From the NCBI GenBank assembly GCA_019416425.1, contig DXXK01000026.1, positions 4,548 through 68,547 on the forward strand: a stretch of 64,000 bases of DNA, read 5' to 3'. Positions 49,075 to 58,480 of this stretch are shown piece by piece. Each line of letters starts with the position of its first letter. The stretch's first letter is position 1. The notes below the pieces were generated by a model that was not told where the DNA came from, made no database searches, and was given only the letters and a program-made list of their open reading frames with translations. Both the position numbers and the translations under genes were made by a program. The stretch comes from Bacteroidales bacterium (GTDB taxonomy: Bacteria; Bacteroidota; Bacteroidia; Bacteroidales; Muribaculaceae).

Positions 49075-49758
49075 TTATTTGCGGTCGAAATCCGCCGGAA
49101 CCTCGCCCCAGCGGTCCGTGTCCCATTTGCGGATAGATACGTCGTAATGATGCGTGTTCAGCCATACCAGAGCCCGTTCCATCATCTTGAACACCGGCTC
49201 GGTGCTGGCGTCGCGCTTCAGCTGGGTCTTCACCTTGCGGTTGCGCACCCATGCCATTCCCGACACCGAGTCGGAATAGACCGTATGCTTCTCGCCCCGC
49301 TGCGCCATCAACGCCAGGGCATGGACTATGGCAAGGAACTCGCCGATGTTGTTGGTGCCCTTCTTGAACGGACCGACGCGGAACAGCTCCTTGCCGCTCA
49401 TCAGTTCCACCCCACGGTACTCCATTACGCCCGGATTGCCCATGCACGAGGCATCGACGGCCCATCCGTTCAGGTCGATCTCCGGGAATGCGAAATAGTC
49501 GGTCTTGGTCTCGATCCGGTCAGGCTGACGGGTCTTGGTTTTGTGCTCCGTAGCGTTCATGAGCAACGCGCCGATCTGCTGCGAGTCGGAACGGCTTTCG
49601 AAACGCCGGAATGCCTCGGCGGCATCCTGCGGCGACTGATAGCTCTTGAATACGGCACCCTCGAAACCATCCACCTGCTCCATGGCGTCGTTGAAATCGT
49701 CGTAGACGCCGGATTGCCGTCCCACGAAGACGGCATAGAATCGTTTGTCGTAACTCAT
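49075..49758 (-). CDS. RNase HI with N-terminal viroplasmin domain
   Basis: A 227-residue protein. Residues 1-48 are a hybrid-binding viroplasmin domain (FYAVFVGRQSGVYDDFNDAM then GFEGAVFKSYQSPQDAAEAF). The RNase H fold follows from about residue 85, with acidic residues in AVDASCMGNPG, NIGEFLAIVHALAL (Glu), VYSDSVSGMAWVRN (Asp) and a final DTDRWGEVPADF. It removes RNA from RNA-DNA hybrids. Its start overlaps the pdxB stop codon by 4 nt. Confidence 0.93.
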   Translation of the reverse strand: MSYDKRFYAVFVGRQSGVYDDFNDAMEQVDGFEGAVFKSYQSPQDAAEAFRRFESRSDSQQIGALLMNATEHKTKTRQPDRIETKTDYFAFPEIDLNGWAVDASCMGNPGVMEYRGVELMSGKELFRVGPFKKGTNNIGEFLAIVHALALMAQRGEKHTVYSDSVSGMAWVRNRKVKTQLKRDASTEPVFKMMERALVWLNTHHYDVSIRKWDTDRWGEVPADFDRK

Positions 49759-50756
49759 GCCTCCGTACGGTAGTTGTAATCGTGACGTAACTTCTCGAAC
49801 ATGTCGGGATGCTGTCGCAACGGCTCGGTATCGTGCGCTGGATCATAGCTGTCCAGTATGCGCTTGGCCGACGGCAACTGAGCCGTGGCGAGGTCGTAGG
49901 CCGGTTCCAGTCCTGAGGTGTCCATGGGGATTCCGGAGTGGGTCTGGAGTGCTTCCAGCAGCATACGGGTGGCGCGTTCCTTGCCCTGGCGGGAATATCC
50001 CGCGATGTGGAACGTGCCGTAATCCACCAGACCGAGCAGCTCGCGGTTGATGACCGGCTCCCCTTCCCATACGTCGATTGCAGTGCGCAGCGACGGGTCG
50101 GCCTGGACACGGCGCAGCAAGGCGTCGTTATCCACCACCGGACCGCGTGCGGCGTTGATGAATATGCGGTTCTCCCCCATCAGTTCCAGTTCATGGTCGC
50201 CGACCAGATGGAACGTAGCATCCCGGCCGCTGCGGGTCAGCGGCGTGTGGAGCGTCACCGCCTTGCAGTTGGCCATTATGTCGTCCAACGTATGGTAATC
50301 GTCGGGAATCCCGGCACGCTGGCGCGGTGGGTCGGAAACCCAGATCTCGGCTCCCAAATGCTTGCCCCAGGCCTTGACGATGCTGCCGATGTTTCCGCAG
50401 CCCACCACGCCCAGACGGTCGGCCTGCGGGTCGAACCCCAGTCTGAGCATAGCGCTCCAGACATACTGCGCGACGCCCGGCGCGTTGCACCCGGGTGCGT
50501 TCACAGCCGTGATGCCGTTGGCCTTGAGCCAGGGCAGGTCCAGATGGTCGGTGCCGATGGTGCCGGTACCGACAAACCTTACGGACGAACCGCTCAAAAG
50601 GTCGGCGTTGCAACGCGTGCGGGTGCGTACCAGCAACGCGTCGGCATCGCGTACCAGCTCGGGGGTGATGTCGTCCTGGTCGACGTATGTGATGTCGCAA
50701 CCTGCTCCGAAGCGGCCGCGTATGTAGGGAATGTTCTCGTCAACGATTATTTTCAT
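49755..50756 (-). CDS. pdxB: 4-phosphoerythronate dehydrogenase
   Basis: A 333-residue D-hydroxyacid dehydrogenase acting in pyridoxal phosphate synthesis. It has MKIIVDENIPYIRGRFGAGC at the start, the NAD loop GVVGCGNIGSIVKAW, TLHTPLTRSGRDATFHLVG, NAARGPVVDNDALLRRVQ with the catalytic Arg, DVWEGEPVI (Glu) and HIAGYSRQGKERAT with the catalytic His. The C-terminal PdxB dimerisation part is present. The frame opens at 50834, but ATG 50756 begins the family N-terminus and overlaps the preceding gene's stop codon by 4 nt. Confidence 0.94.
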   Translation of the reverse strand: MKIIVDENIPYIRGRFGAGCDITYVDQDDITPELVRDADALLVRTRTRCNADLLSGSSVRFVGTGTIGTDHLDLPWLKANGITAVNAPGCNAPGVAQYVWSAMLRLGFDPQADRLGVVGCGNIGSIVKAWGKHLGAEIWVSDPPRQRAGIPDDYHTLDDIMANCKAVTLHTPLTRSGRDATFHLVGDHELELMGENRIFINAARGPVVDNDALLRRVQADPSLRTAIDVWEGEPVINRELLGLVDYGTFHIAGYSRQGKERATRMLLEALQTHSGIPMDTSGLEPAYDLATAQLPSAKRILDSYDPAHDTEPLRQHPDMFEKLRHDYNYRTEA

Positions 50757-51715
50757 AGGATTGCAATGATGAAGAAAGCCAGGTAGATGGCGCATAGGAT
50801 CAGAGTGGGTATCCAGGGCTTGCGGATTTTCCAAAGCGCGAAGACATTGGCGTACTGGAACGCCGCTGCCATGTAGAACGAGGTGATGTAGGCCGTGAAG
50901 TTGTTGTAGTCCAGTACCATAAACAGAGCTGCGCTGAACTCGATGATTCCGATGGCGGTATTGAACGACTGACGCCGCACATTTCCGGCGAATAGTTTCA
51001 AGGCGTTGTTAAGTCCTAAGATCAGAGTCAGAACCGCGGTGAATGCGATATTGAGCAGCCCGGTCAGCATCATCTCCGGCGATAGTACACGTTCCCAGAT
51101 TTTCGACAGGTTCGGAATCACGAAGGCGTCGAGGGGAATCAGTCCCAGTCCCACGCCAATCCAGTATGGAGCCAGGAGACCCATCAGGAACGCGAAGATC
51201 TCGCGCCAGTGTAGACTCTTGAACATTGCCGCAATCACCAGCATCGGCACGGCCATCAACATGAACCCGTATTGGATCATGGAGCCCAGCGACAGAATAG
51301 TGGCTACCAGGAAGACTCCCTGGGCGGCATTGCGGCTTCGGTAATTATTGAACAGTATCGCCAGACATGCCAGAAGGGCCGGCGCCATGAGGCTTGATGA
51401 GGTAAGCGAGCCGCTGATCCACGGGATGGAAGCGGACGTGAGCATGAACATCCCCGGCAGCATCGCGCCCGATCCGGGGACAATCGAGAAGTTCTTGTTA
51501 ACCAGTGACAGTCCGACCGTGGTTCCGGCCAGGATGAACATGAACACTACCCATGACGCCAGCGGCGAGAGGTTCCACATGTTGGGTGACGGCAGGCATA
51601 TTCCCATGTCTGCCGTCGGGTATCCGTGAAAACCGGTATAGAAAATGAGGGAGCACATAGCCAGCGCGGTCAGCGCGGTGATGATCACTCCCTTTGTGCC
51701 CATGGGCTGAGTCAT
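50753..51715 (-). CDS. Multi-pass membrane protein, DUF6427-like
   Basis: A 320-residue protein with about nine hydrophobic segments (GVIITALTALAMCSLIFYTG, LASWVVFMFILAGTTVGLSL, MAPALLACLAILFNNY, GVFLVATILSLGSMIQYGFM, IFAFLMGLLAPYWIGVGLGL, IAFTAVLTLILGLNNALKLF, YANVFALWKIRKPWIPTLIL, LAFFIIAIL). This size and pattern resemble Bacteroidetes DUF6427 proteins; I am not certain. No transport or enzyme motif is visible. The 3' end overlaps the pdxB start (ATGA-type overlap), so it belongs to the same transcription unit. Function unknown. Confidence 0.7.
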   Translation of the reverse strand: MTQPMGTKGVIITALTALAMCSLIFYTGFHGYPTADMGICLPSPNMWNLSPLASWVVFMFILAGTTVGLSLVNKNFSIVPGSGAMLPGMFMLTSASIPWISGSLTSSSLMAPALLACLAILFNNYRSRNAAQGVFLVATILSLGSMIQYGFMLMAVPMLVIAAMFKSLHWREIFAFLMGLLAPYWIGVGLGLIPLDAFVIPNLSKIWERVLSPEMMLTGLLNIAFTAVLTLILGLNNALKLFAGNVRRQSFNTAIGIIEFSAALFMVLDYNNFTAYITSFYMAAAFQYANVFALWKIRKPWIPTLILCAIYLAFFIIAIL

Positions 51716-53503
51716 TTAGTCTACGTTTTGCTCGTCGTTCTTCTCTTTGTTCTTACGGCTGCGGAAATATACGGGATTAACGGTATGGCTTTTGTCCTCG
51801 CTGATGCTTGGTCCTCGGTCCGAAGGAGTATACCGATCCTGACGGCGGTCGCGGTCGAATCCTCCCGGCTTGCGGTCACGGGTGAATCCGCCGCCCGGTT
51901 TGCGTTCGCGGTCATATGCGCCGTTGGACTTGCGGTCACGATTGAAGCCATCGTTGGGCTTGCGGTCGCGGTTGAAGCCGCCACCGGGCTTGCGGTCGCG
52001 GTCAAATCCTCCGTTAGGCTTGCGGTCGCGGTCGAATCCTCCGTTAGGCTTGCGGTCGCGGTTGAAGCTGCCGTTGGGCTTACGCTCGCGCTCGAAGCCG
52101 TTGTCGTAGGCGCCCTCGTTGTCGTAACCCTTGTCGTAGCTGCTGTTGCGGTCGTAGCTGCTGTTGCGGTCGTAGCCTCCCCTCTTGTCCTGACGGTCCT
52201 GTTTCTTCTTGTCCGGACCCGGTTTGCGCTGAGGCTTATGGTCGCCGAACTTCCGGGTCTCGGACTTCCATTCGTCGTCCGAGATCCGCCGCATCTTCTT
52301 TGGTTCGCGGTCGCGGCGGAAGTCCTCGTCGAACCCCTTGACTGTACCGCCGTCGGCGCGGAACTCATCGTAGCGTCCGTCGAACAGCACATACTCGCGC
52401 AGCGAGCATTCCAGCGATCCGTTCAGCATCGGGATCTTGATGGAAGGTTTCAGGCCGATGTTGTCGAAGTCCTCGGTGTCGGGACCTATGAGCCAGGCGT
52501 TCCATCCGGGGAAATTGCGTTTCAGGTTCGTGCCGATGGCGCGGAACATCTCCGTCATGTCTTCCTGCTTGAGGCGATGGTTGTAGGGAGGATTCGTCAC
52601 CAGGCAGCCGCCCTCGGGGTTGTCGGTCCAGTCGGCCATTGGCTTGCATCCGATCTCCACCATATCCTCCACCTGGGCGTTCTTGATGTTGCGGCGGGCT
52701 ATTGCTACGGCCTCCGGGTCGATGTCGCCGCCTCGGATCTTGAAGTTGAATGGACGCTCGGCGCTGTCGTCGTTGTAGAGTTCCTCGAAGAGTTCCTCGT
52801 CGAAATCAGGCCACTTCTCGAAGGCGAAGCTGGTTCGGTATATTCCGGGATTGATGTTGGCGGCGATGAGTGCGGCCTCGATCAGGAACGTGCCGGACCC
52901 GCACATGGGGTCGGCGAAGTCCGAGTCGCCGCGCCATCCGGTGGTCATGATTATTCCGGCAGCCAGGACCTCGTTGATCGGGGCCTCGGTCTGCTCCTCG
53001 CGGTATCCGCGTTTGTTAAGGGGCTCGCCGCTGGAATCCAGCGAGATGGTGACGCGGTCGCCGTCGATGTGGACATTGAACAGCAGGTCGTAGCCCGACA
53101 CGCGGACCGAGGGACGCTCGCCGTTCAGGTCGCGGAAGTGGTCGACGATGCCGTCCTTGACGCGGTAGGTGGCGAAACGGCTGTGGGTGAAATCGGCGCT
53201 GTTGACCGTTGCGTCGATTGCGAATGTGGTCTGGGGAGTCATGTACTTCTCCCACGGAATATCACGGACAATGTCGTAGAGCTGGTCAGGATCCGTGGCC
53301 GTGAATTTCTCAATGGGCTTCAACACCCTGAGGGCTGTTCGAAGGCAAAGGTTTGCGCGGTACATCAGTTCGAGGTCACCCTCGAAACTTACCATACGCG
53401 TGCCCATCTCGACGTTCTCGGCTCCGAGACTGAGCAGTTCGTCGCGCAATACAGGTTCCAGTCCCTTGAAGGTTTTGGCAACCATTGAAAATGAATTCTC
53501 CAT
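51716..53503 (-). CDS. THUMP-domain rRNA guanine N2-methyltransferase (RlmL-like) with repetitive tail
   Basis: A 595-residue protein. Residues about 1-165 hold the ferredoxin-like and THUMP RNA-binding domains (MVAKTFKGLEPVLRDELLSL, RVSGYDLLFNVHIDGDRVTI). The RlmL-type methyltransferase has ADPMCGSGTFLIEAALIA (SAM binding) and NPPYNHRL (catalytic NPPY). Residues about 445-580 are a low-complexity basic tail with roughly eight DRDRKPNGGF-like decapeptides, then RSRKNKEKNDEQNVD. Such tails are common in Bacteroidetes RNA-binding proteins and may add RNA affinity. The last codon abuts the DUF6427-like gene's start. Confidence 0.9.
   Translation of the reverse strand: MENSFSMVAKTFKGLEPVLRDELLSLGAENVEMGTRMVSFEGDLELMYRANLCLRTALRVLKPIEKFTATDPDQLYDIVRDIPWEKYMTPQTTFAIDATVNSADFTHSRFATYRVKDGIVDHFRDLNGERPSVRVSGYDLLFNVHIDGDRVTISLDSSGEPLNKRGYREEQTEAPINEVLAAGIIMTTGWRGDSDFADPMCGSGTFLIEAALIAANINPGIYRTSFAFEKWPDFDEELFEELYNDDSAERPFNFKIRGGDIDPEAVAIARRNIKNAQVEDMVEIGCKPMADWTDNPEGGCLVTNPPYNHRLKQEDMTEMFRAIGTNLKRNFPGWNAWLIGPDTEDFDNIGLKPSIKIPMLNGSLECSLREYVLFDGRYDEFRADGGTVKGFDEDFRRDREPKKMRRISDDEWKSETRKFGDHKPQRKPGPDKKKQDRQDKRGGYDRNSSYDRNSSYDKGYDNEGAYDNGFERERKPNGSFNRDRKPNGGFDRDRKPNGGFDRDRKPGGGFNRDRKPNDGFNRDRKSNGAYDRERKPGGGFTRDRKPGGFDRDRRQDRYTPSDRGPSISEDKSHTVNPVYFRSRKNKEKNDEQNVD
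51845..52113 (-). repeat. Coding 30-bp tandem repeats in the methyltransferase tail
   Basis: About nine degenerate 30-bp units encode decapeptides such as NGGFDRDRKP, GGGFNRDRKP and NGAYDRERKP. Two neighbouring units (about 52000-52060) are nearly identical at DNA level, indicating recent duplication. Confidence 0.85.
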
Positions 53504-53556
53504 AACAGTTGTTCAGGTCTCCTTTTGGCCTGAATAAATGAGTTTGTATTTATGAA

Positions 53557-54897
53557 TTAAAAAGATATTACTTCGGTACCGGGGCCGTCGTGCTGAACGA
53601 CGGGTTTGGCCACGGGCTGTCCGGTCAGGCTGTCCAGCTGTTCGTTGAACTGTGAGGTACGCTTGTGGATCGGGATGCGTTCCAGCATTGCGATGACCTC
53701 GTGGTCGTCGAACTGCGAGGGTTTCAGAACGGCGTACTTCAGCTTGGCGGCCAGCTGCTGCTGCTGCTTCACCTTGTCCATCCCGTAGACCTTGGCGATC
53801 TCGGTCTCCTGGGCCTTCTGCTGCTTGGTGGCCTCCGTCTTGTCGGTTTCCTCCTCGTTCTTGAGTATGATGGTCTCCTTCTCGGGACCTTCGCTGATAG
53901 TCACGTCGAATCCCGAGGCCAGGACGGTGATCTTCACCTTGTTGCCCAGGGTCGGGTCATCTCCGATACCCCACTTCACGTCAATGCCGCTGAGCTTGGA
54001 GGTGAAGGCGGTGATTTCGTTGATTTCCTCGGTTCGGATGGGGTCGTCGCTGTCCTTGCTGCACATGAACTTCAGCAGCAGGCGCTTGGATGTGTTGATG
54101 TCGTGGTCCTTGAGCAGCGGCGAGTGTAGGGCGGCGTTGATGGCCTTGGTGATACGGCCCTCGCCCTCGCCCTCGGCCGTGGCTATGATTGCCGAGCCGG
54201 AATCCTTCAGGGTGGTCTTGACGTCCTGGAAGTCCACGTTGATGTAGCAGGACTCGGAGATGATCTCCGAGATGGAGCGTGCGGCGTTGGCCAGTGTGTC
54301 GTCGGCCTTGTGGAACGCGTTGAAGAAGTTCAGGTCCTTGTAGAGCTCCACCAGGTTCTCATTGTTGATGATCAGCAGGGCGTCGACATGCTTCTTGAGC
54401 TCCTTGGCGCCCTCCAGAGCCTTGAGGATCTTCTTCTCGCCCTCAAAGTAGAACGGGACGGTCACGATGCCGATCGTCAGCATGCCGGACTCCTTGGCGA
54501 TTCGTGCCACGACGGGAGCGGCGCCGGTTCCGGTACCCCCGCCCAGAGTGGCTGTGACGAACACCATCTCGGTCTTGTCACGGAACAGGGCGCGGATGTC
54601 CTCGGCGCTTGCCTCGGCGCACTTGCGGCCCACTTCCGACACGTTGCCGGCGCCAAGTCCATGGGTTATGTCATATCCCAACAGGACCTGGGTAGGTACC
54701 GCCGAGCGGTTCAGCGCCTGTTGGTCCGTATTGCACACCACGAACTGGATGTGAGGAATCTTCTGTTCGAACATGTAGTTCACGGCGTTGCCGCCCCCAC
54801 CGCCGACGCCTATCACCTTGATGATGTCGTCGATATCCTCCTTGTCGTTGAACGAGGATGCGTCGCTTATGTCCATTGCTGAATATATCGGGTCCAT
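53557..54897 (-). CDS. ftsZ: Cell division protein FtsZ
   Basis: The tubulin-like GTPase that forms the division ring. The 446-residue protein has IKVIGVGGGGGNAVNYM, the GTP-binding signature GGGTGTGAAPV, VTVPFYFEGEKK and the T7-like loop INVDFQDVKTTLKDSGSAI. The C-terminal linker (about 320-430) includes a Glu/Gln/Thr-rich stretch (KNEEETDKTEATKQQ) and a final segment ending VVQHDGPGTEVISF, unlike the short FtsA/ZipA-binding peptide of E. coli. Last gene of the division cluster. Confidence 0.98.
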   Translation of the reverse strand: MDPIYSAMDISDASSFNDKEDIDDIIKVIGVGGGGGNAVNYMFEQKIPHIQFVVCNTDQQALNRSAVPTQVLLGYDITHGLGAGNVSEVGRKCAEASAEDIRALFRDKTEMVFVTATLGGGTGTGAAPVVARIAKESGMLTIGIVTVPFYFEGEKKILKALEGAKELKKHVDALLIINNENLVELYKDLNFFNAFHKADDTLANAARSISEIISESCYINVDFQDVKTTLKDSGSAIIATAEGEGEGRITKAINAALHSPLLKDHDINTSKRLLLKFMCSKDSDDPIRTEEINEITAFTSKLSGIDVKWGIGDDPTLGNKVKITVLASGFDVTISEGPEKETIILKNEEETDKTEATKQQKAQETEIAKVYGMDKVKQQQQLAAKLKYAVLKPSQFDDHEVIAMLERIPIHKRTSQFNEQLDSLTGQPVAKPVVQHDGPGTEVISF

Positions 54898-54917
54898 TGG
54901 TTGCGAATTTATTGTCG

Positions 54918-56243
54918 TTATTCAAAAAGGTCGGAATCGTCGGTGGAGTCTCCGCCGAACATGTTGGCCAGACGGCTTCCGATGTTCTGGATCCATCCGG
55001 AGCGTTTCTGCTTGGGTTTGGATTTGGTTTTCTCCTCCTTGGGCTGTTCCTCGGCGTTGGCCTCGCCCATTACGGGCAGGTCGTCGGACGAGATGACTTC
55101 CAGACATGACTCGTCGGAGTTTGTGGCGCCGATGTATAATATGCCGATGGCCTCCAGGATCTCGGCCTGCTGGGCGCGTGAGTCGGAGATGGTGATGTAC
55201 TGTGGGACCTGGCCGCAACGGACGTTGAGGCCTGTCTTGTGTGCAAGGAGGTCCATGATGCCGTTCAGGCGGCAGCCGCCGCCGATGCAGACTATTCCTC
55301 CGGGCAGGTCGGTCTCCTTGAGTCCGGCGTAGGATATCTGCTCGATGATGTTTGCCACGATTTCCTCTGCACGGGCCACGATGATGTTCTGCAGGTCGGA
55401 CATGCGAAGTCCGGCCACGCTGTGCGACGGAGCGGTGTTCTGCGGCATTGCGTTGCCCATCGAGGTCTTTATGTCCTCGGCCTTCTCCTCCAGGCCGCAG
55501 ACGCTGCTCAGGTCACGGGTGATGTTGCGCCCTCCCATGGGCAGCGTGGCGAAGTACACCAGCGAGCCCTTGCGGTAGATGGTCACGGTCGTGGTCTCTG
55601 CGCCCATGTCCACCAGCATGCAGCCCTGGCGTTTCTCCTCGCTTGTCAGCACGATCGCAGCCGATGTCAGCGCCGTCACCAGGAAGCCCTTGACGTCGAC
55701 CTTAACCTTCTCGGTCAGCGTCCGCGTCAGGTTGCGCTGCATCTCCGGGCGGCAGACAATCAGGTCGAATGTCGCGGAGATATCGGAACCGACCATTCCT
55801 CGGGGCGACAGAGTCTCGTACTTGCCGATGGTGTAGTTGCGCGGGATGGCGTCCACGATGGTCAGCGATGCGTCGATATCGGTCTGGCGCGCCTGGTCGC
55901 GCATCCTGTCCAGAATCTCCTGCGTGATCTCAGTATCGTTGGCCAGCTTGAGGCTGACGGTGGTGGGAATGGAGCGCATGGAGCGCCCCGACAGACCCAC
56001 GAACAGACCCGTGATGGTGTTGGGGGCGATGGCCGGCTTACGTTCCAGCCGCTGAAGGATACGGTCGATGCGCAGGGCCGTCTCCTCCAGATTCTGGACT
56101 ATGCCGTAACGGACGCTCTCCACGCCACGCTCATGGTCCGAGGCTATGACTTCGAAGCGACCGTCATCGGAAACCTTTCCGACAACAGCCATTATTTTGG
56201 AGCTGCTCACTTCAATCGCAGCGACATATCTTTCGTTATTCAT
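54918..56243 (-). CDS. ftsA: Cell division protein FtsA
   Basis: A 441-residue actin-like protein tethering FtsZ to the membrane. It has phosphate loops YVAAIEVSSSKIMAVVG and MLVDMGAETTTVTIYRKG, adenosine loop GGIVCIGGGCRLNG, the 1C subdomain in between, and a C-terminal amphipathic helix (SGWIQNIGSRLANMFGGD) that would contact the membrane. A highly charged linker (EEQPKEEKTKSKPKQKR) precedes it. It begins 8 nt inside ftsQ and ends 20 bp before ftsZ. Confidence 0.96.
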   Translation of the reverse strand: MNNERYVAAIEVSSSKIMAVVGKVSDDGRFEVIASDHERGVESVRYGIVQNLEETALRIDRILQRLERKPAIAPNTITGLFVGLSGRSMRSIPTTVSLKLANDTEITQEILDRMRDQARQTDIDASLTIVDAIPRNYTIGKYETLSPRGMVGSDISATFDLIVCRPEMQRNLTRTLTEKVKVDVKGFLVTALTSAAIVLTSEEKRQGCMLVDMGAETTTVTIYRKGSLVYFATLPMGGRNITRDLSSVCGLEEKAEDIKTSMGNAMPQNTAPSHSVAGLRMSDLQNIIVARAEEIVANIIEQISYAGLKETDLPGGIVCIGGGCRLNGIMDLLAHKTGLNVRCGQVPQYITISDSRAQQAEILEAIGILYIGATNSDESCLEVISSDDLPVMGEANAEEQPKEEKTKSKPKQKRSGWIQNIGSRLANMFGGDSTDDSDLFE

Positions 56244-57090
56244 CGGTTCTTTCGGTGTTTTCGGTAGTGGCTAAGATGGAGGTGCCCTGCAGAGTGGCCT
56301 CGTCGATATCCTCTTCGGGGACAGAGTCCACGGGCTGGGCCGGGCGGGTCTTGTCGCGGCGGGTTGCGATGACCTGGCCGCGGTATTTCACTGAGATTGT
56401 GTCGTAGAGTTCCCAGCCCTTATGGGGCATGACGCGGTGGTAGAACAGCAGCAGGGCGTTGCGTTTGTCCAGCAGGCGGGTTGTGTCGCCGAAATTCACT
56501 ACATGACCGGTGACCTTGGGCACGATCAGCAGGTTGTGGGGACTGTTGGCCACAATCATTGAGGTCAGGTCGCTCATTATGGAGTCGGACTCCACGAAAC
56601 GAACCAGCGGCAGCACGTCCTGCGGACGGAAACGGTGGTTGAAGTTGCCGCTCACCACGGGTACGTCGCTGAAGAACTCGGCGTTGGATGCGATGGTTTT
56701 GCCGTCTTTGTTGATGTAGTAGGAACTGTCGCCGAAGAAGACCCTCATCACGGGTATCATAGGGGAAACCTGGATGTGAATCGTACCTGCGCCAGAGACC
56801 ATGCAGTTGACTGTCTCGAAAGTGTTTAGGTTGTCCAGATACCTCTCGATGGCGCGTGTGTCGATCTGGTCGATGGGTACACCGATGATACGGCTGGGGT
56901 AGAGTTTCATGACGTCCAGCACACCCTGACGCGTGATTGAGTCCATGGGAGGACGGGCATCGACGGCGATGTCTATGTTGCGGCACACGTGACGCGAAGC
57001 CTCGGCATGAGCCCATATCACGACCCATACCGAATACGCGAGCAGCAGCGCCAGGCATGCCCATTTCGCTATCGTTTTCCCTTTAACCAT
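56236..57090 (-). CDS. ftsQ: Cell division protein FtsQ
   Basis: A 284-residue bitopic division protein. One N-terminal helix (WACLALLLAYSVWVVIWAHA) is followed by a POTRA-like region (ITRQGVLDVMKLYPSRIIGV, RAIERYLDNLNTFETVNCMV) and the beta domain ending VKYRGQVIATRRD. A C-terminal tail of about 30 residues is acidic. Sequence conservation is weak as usual for FtsQ; the position between murC and ftsA and the topology make the call. Overlaps murC by 8 nt and ftsA by 8 nt. Confidence 0.88.
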   Translation of the reverse strand: MVKGKTIAKWACLALLLAYSVWVVIWAHAEASRHVCRNIDIAVDARPPMDSITRQGVLDVMKLYPSRIIGVPIDQIDTRAIERYLDNLNTFETVNCMVSGAGTIHIQVSPMIPVMRVFFGDSSYYINKDGKTIASNAEFFSDVPVVSGNFNHRFRPQDVLPLVRFVESDSIMSDLTSMIVANSPHNLLIVPKVTGHVVNFGDTTRLLDKRNALLLFYHRVMPHKGWELYDTISVKYRGQVIATRRDKTRPAQPVDSVPEEDIDEATLQGTSILATTENTERTDE

Positions 57091-58477
57091 TCTCCTTCTC
57101 AGCCTTCTTCCCCTTCAGTATATGGGATATGTCCGGAACCAGCCGGTCGATATCGGCTGCTCCCAGTGTCATTAAAACGTCAAAGTTACAATTTTTTATC
57201 AGATTCAGCAAATCTTTTCGCTCACAGTAAGTTTTTTTCGGTCCCCGGACGGCGTCGAGGATGGTGTGCGAGGTGATTTCGGGTATGGGGAGTTCGCGTG
57301 CGGGGTAGATCTCGGGCATTATCAGGCGGTCGCAACCGGACAGTGCATCGGCGAAGTCAGGGGCGAAGTCGCGCGTGCGGGTATAGAGGTGGGGCTGGAA
57401 GACGACGGTCAGCTCACGGCCCGGGAACAGACGGCGCACGGACTCGATGCTGGCGCGTATCTCGTTGGGAGAGTGGGCGTAATCATCAATAAGCACGGGA
57501 CGGCCGTCCTTGCCGTCGTTCCAGATCTCGAAGCGTCGTTTGGCGCCTCGGAACGAAGCCAGGCCGCGGCGCACGTCATCGGCGGTCGCGCCGGCCGTCA
57601 ATGCCGCGGCGGCCGCCCCCACGGCGTTGTCGACGTTGATGTCCACGGGTACACCGGGGCTCAGTCCCTCGATGCGGAGACCGTCAGGTCCGACCAGCGT
57701 GAACGAGATGGTACCGTCGCCGTAGACGATGTCTTCGGTATGCCAGTCGCCCTCGCTGCCGTGACTGTATGTCTGCACTGTAACGTCGGGACCAGGCGCA
57801 GGTTTGAATTTCAGTCCGGTGTGCACCAGCAGATGGCCTCCAGGACGTATCAGCGAGGTGAAGATGGAGAATGCCTCCAGGTAATGCTCCTCGTCGCCGT
57901 AGATGTCCAGATGGTCGGGGTCGGTACTGGTGACCACGGCCAGCCAGGGATGCAGCTGATGGAACGAGCGGTCGTATTCGTCGGCCTCGACCACTGAGAA
58001 GCGCGAGCGTTCGTCCAGCACCAGGTTGGAGTCGGTGTTGCGCAGGATACCCCCTAAGAAGGCTGTGCATCCGCACTCGGAACCGCGCAGGATGTTGGCG
58101 ATCATCGACGATGTCGTGGTCTTGCCGTGCGAACCGGCCACGCAGATGCCGTCGGTATGCTCCGTGATGCGGCCCAGAAGGGCCGCGCGCTTGATGACCG
58201 TGAACCCGTTCTCGCGGAAATATTTCAATATGTCGTTGTCCGCCGGTACGGCGGGGGTGTAGACCACGAGAGTCTCGGCAGGATCGCGGAATTCGGCCGG
58301 AATCTGCTCCCGGAGGGCGATGTCGGTGAAAATCAGCCCTTCCTGCTCCAGGGCATGCGTCAGTTCCGAAGGAGCGCGGTCATAGCCTGCCACACGTGCG
58401 CCGTGTGCCAGATAGTAACGGACCAGGTTGGCCATGCCGATGCCGCCGGCCCCTACGAAGTATAGTGTCTTTTCCAA
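57083..58477 (-). CDS. murC: UDP-N-acetylmuramate--L-alanine ligase
   Basis: A 464-residue cytoplasmic ligase adding L-alanine to UDP-MurNAc. It has the N-terminal loop YFVGAGGIGMANLVRYYL, ATP-binding GSHGKTTTSSMIA, the EADEYDRSFHQL acidic segment, TSTDPDHLDIY and C-terminal DYAHSPNEIRASIESVRRLF with VVFQPHLYTRTRDF. Full length. murG ends 3 bp upstream and ftsQ starts within its 3' end. Confidence 0.97.
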   Translation of the reverse strand: MEKTLYFVGAGGIGMANLVRYYLAHGARVAGYDRAPSELTHALEQEGLIFTDIALREQIPAEFRDPAETLVVYTPAVPADNDILKYFRENGFTVIKRAALLGRITEHTDGICVAGSHGKTTTSSMIANILRGSECGCTAFLGGILRNTDSNLVLDERSRFSVVEADEYDRSFHQLHPWLAVVTSTDPDHLDIYGDEEHYLEAFSIFTSLIRPGGHLLVHTGLKFKPAPGPDVTVQTYSHGSEGDWHTEDIVYGDGTISFTLVGPDGLRIEGLSPGVPVDINVDNAVGAAAAALTAGATADDVRRGLASFRGAKRRFEIWNDGKDGRPVLIDDYAHSPNEIRASIESVRRLFPGRELTVVFQPHLYTRTRDFAPDFADALSGCDRLIMPEIYPARELPIPEITSHTILDAVRGPKKTYCERKDLLNLIKNCNFDVLMTLGAADIDRLVPDISHILKGKKAEKENG

Positions 58478-58480
58478 TTT

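Noticed and set aside
51845..52113. Possible CRISPR array
   Set aside because: The 30-bp units are contiguous, without spacers, and are translated in frame as decapeptides.
51626..53488. Plus-strand 620-codon ORF rich in Val, Ala and Leu
   Set aside because: It is the antisense of the RlmL-like methyltransferase; its VAVEAAVGLA repeats simply mirror the decapeptide repeats on the other strand.
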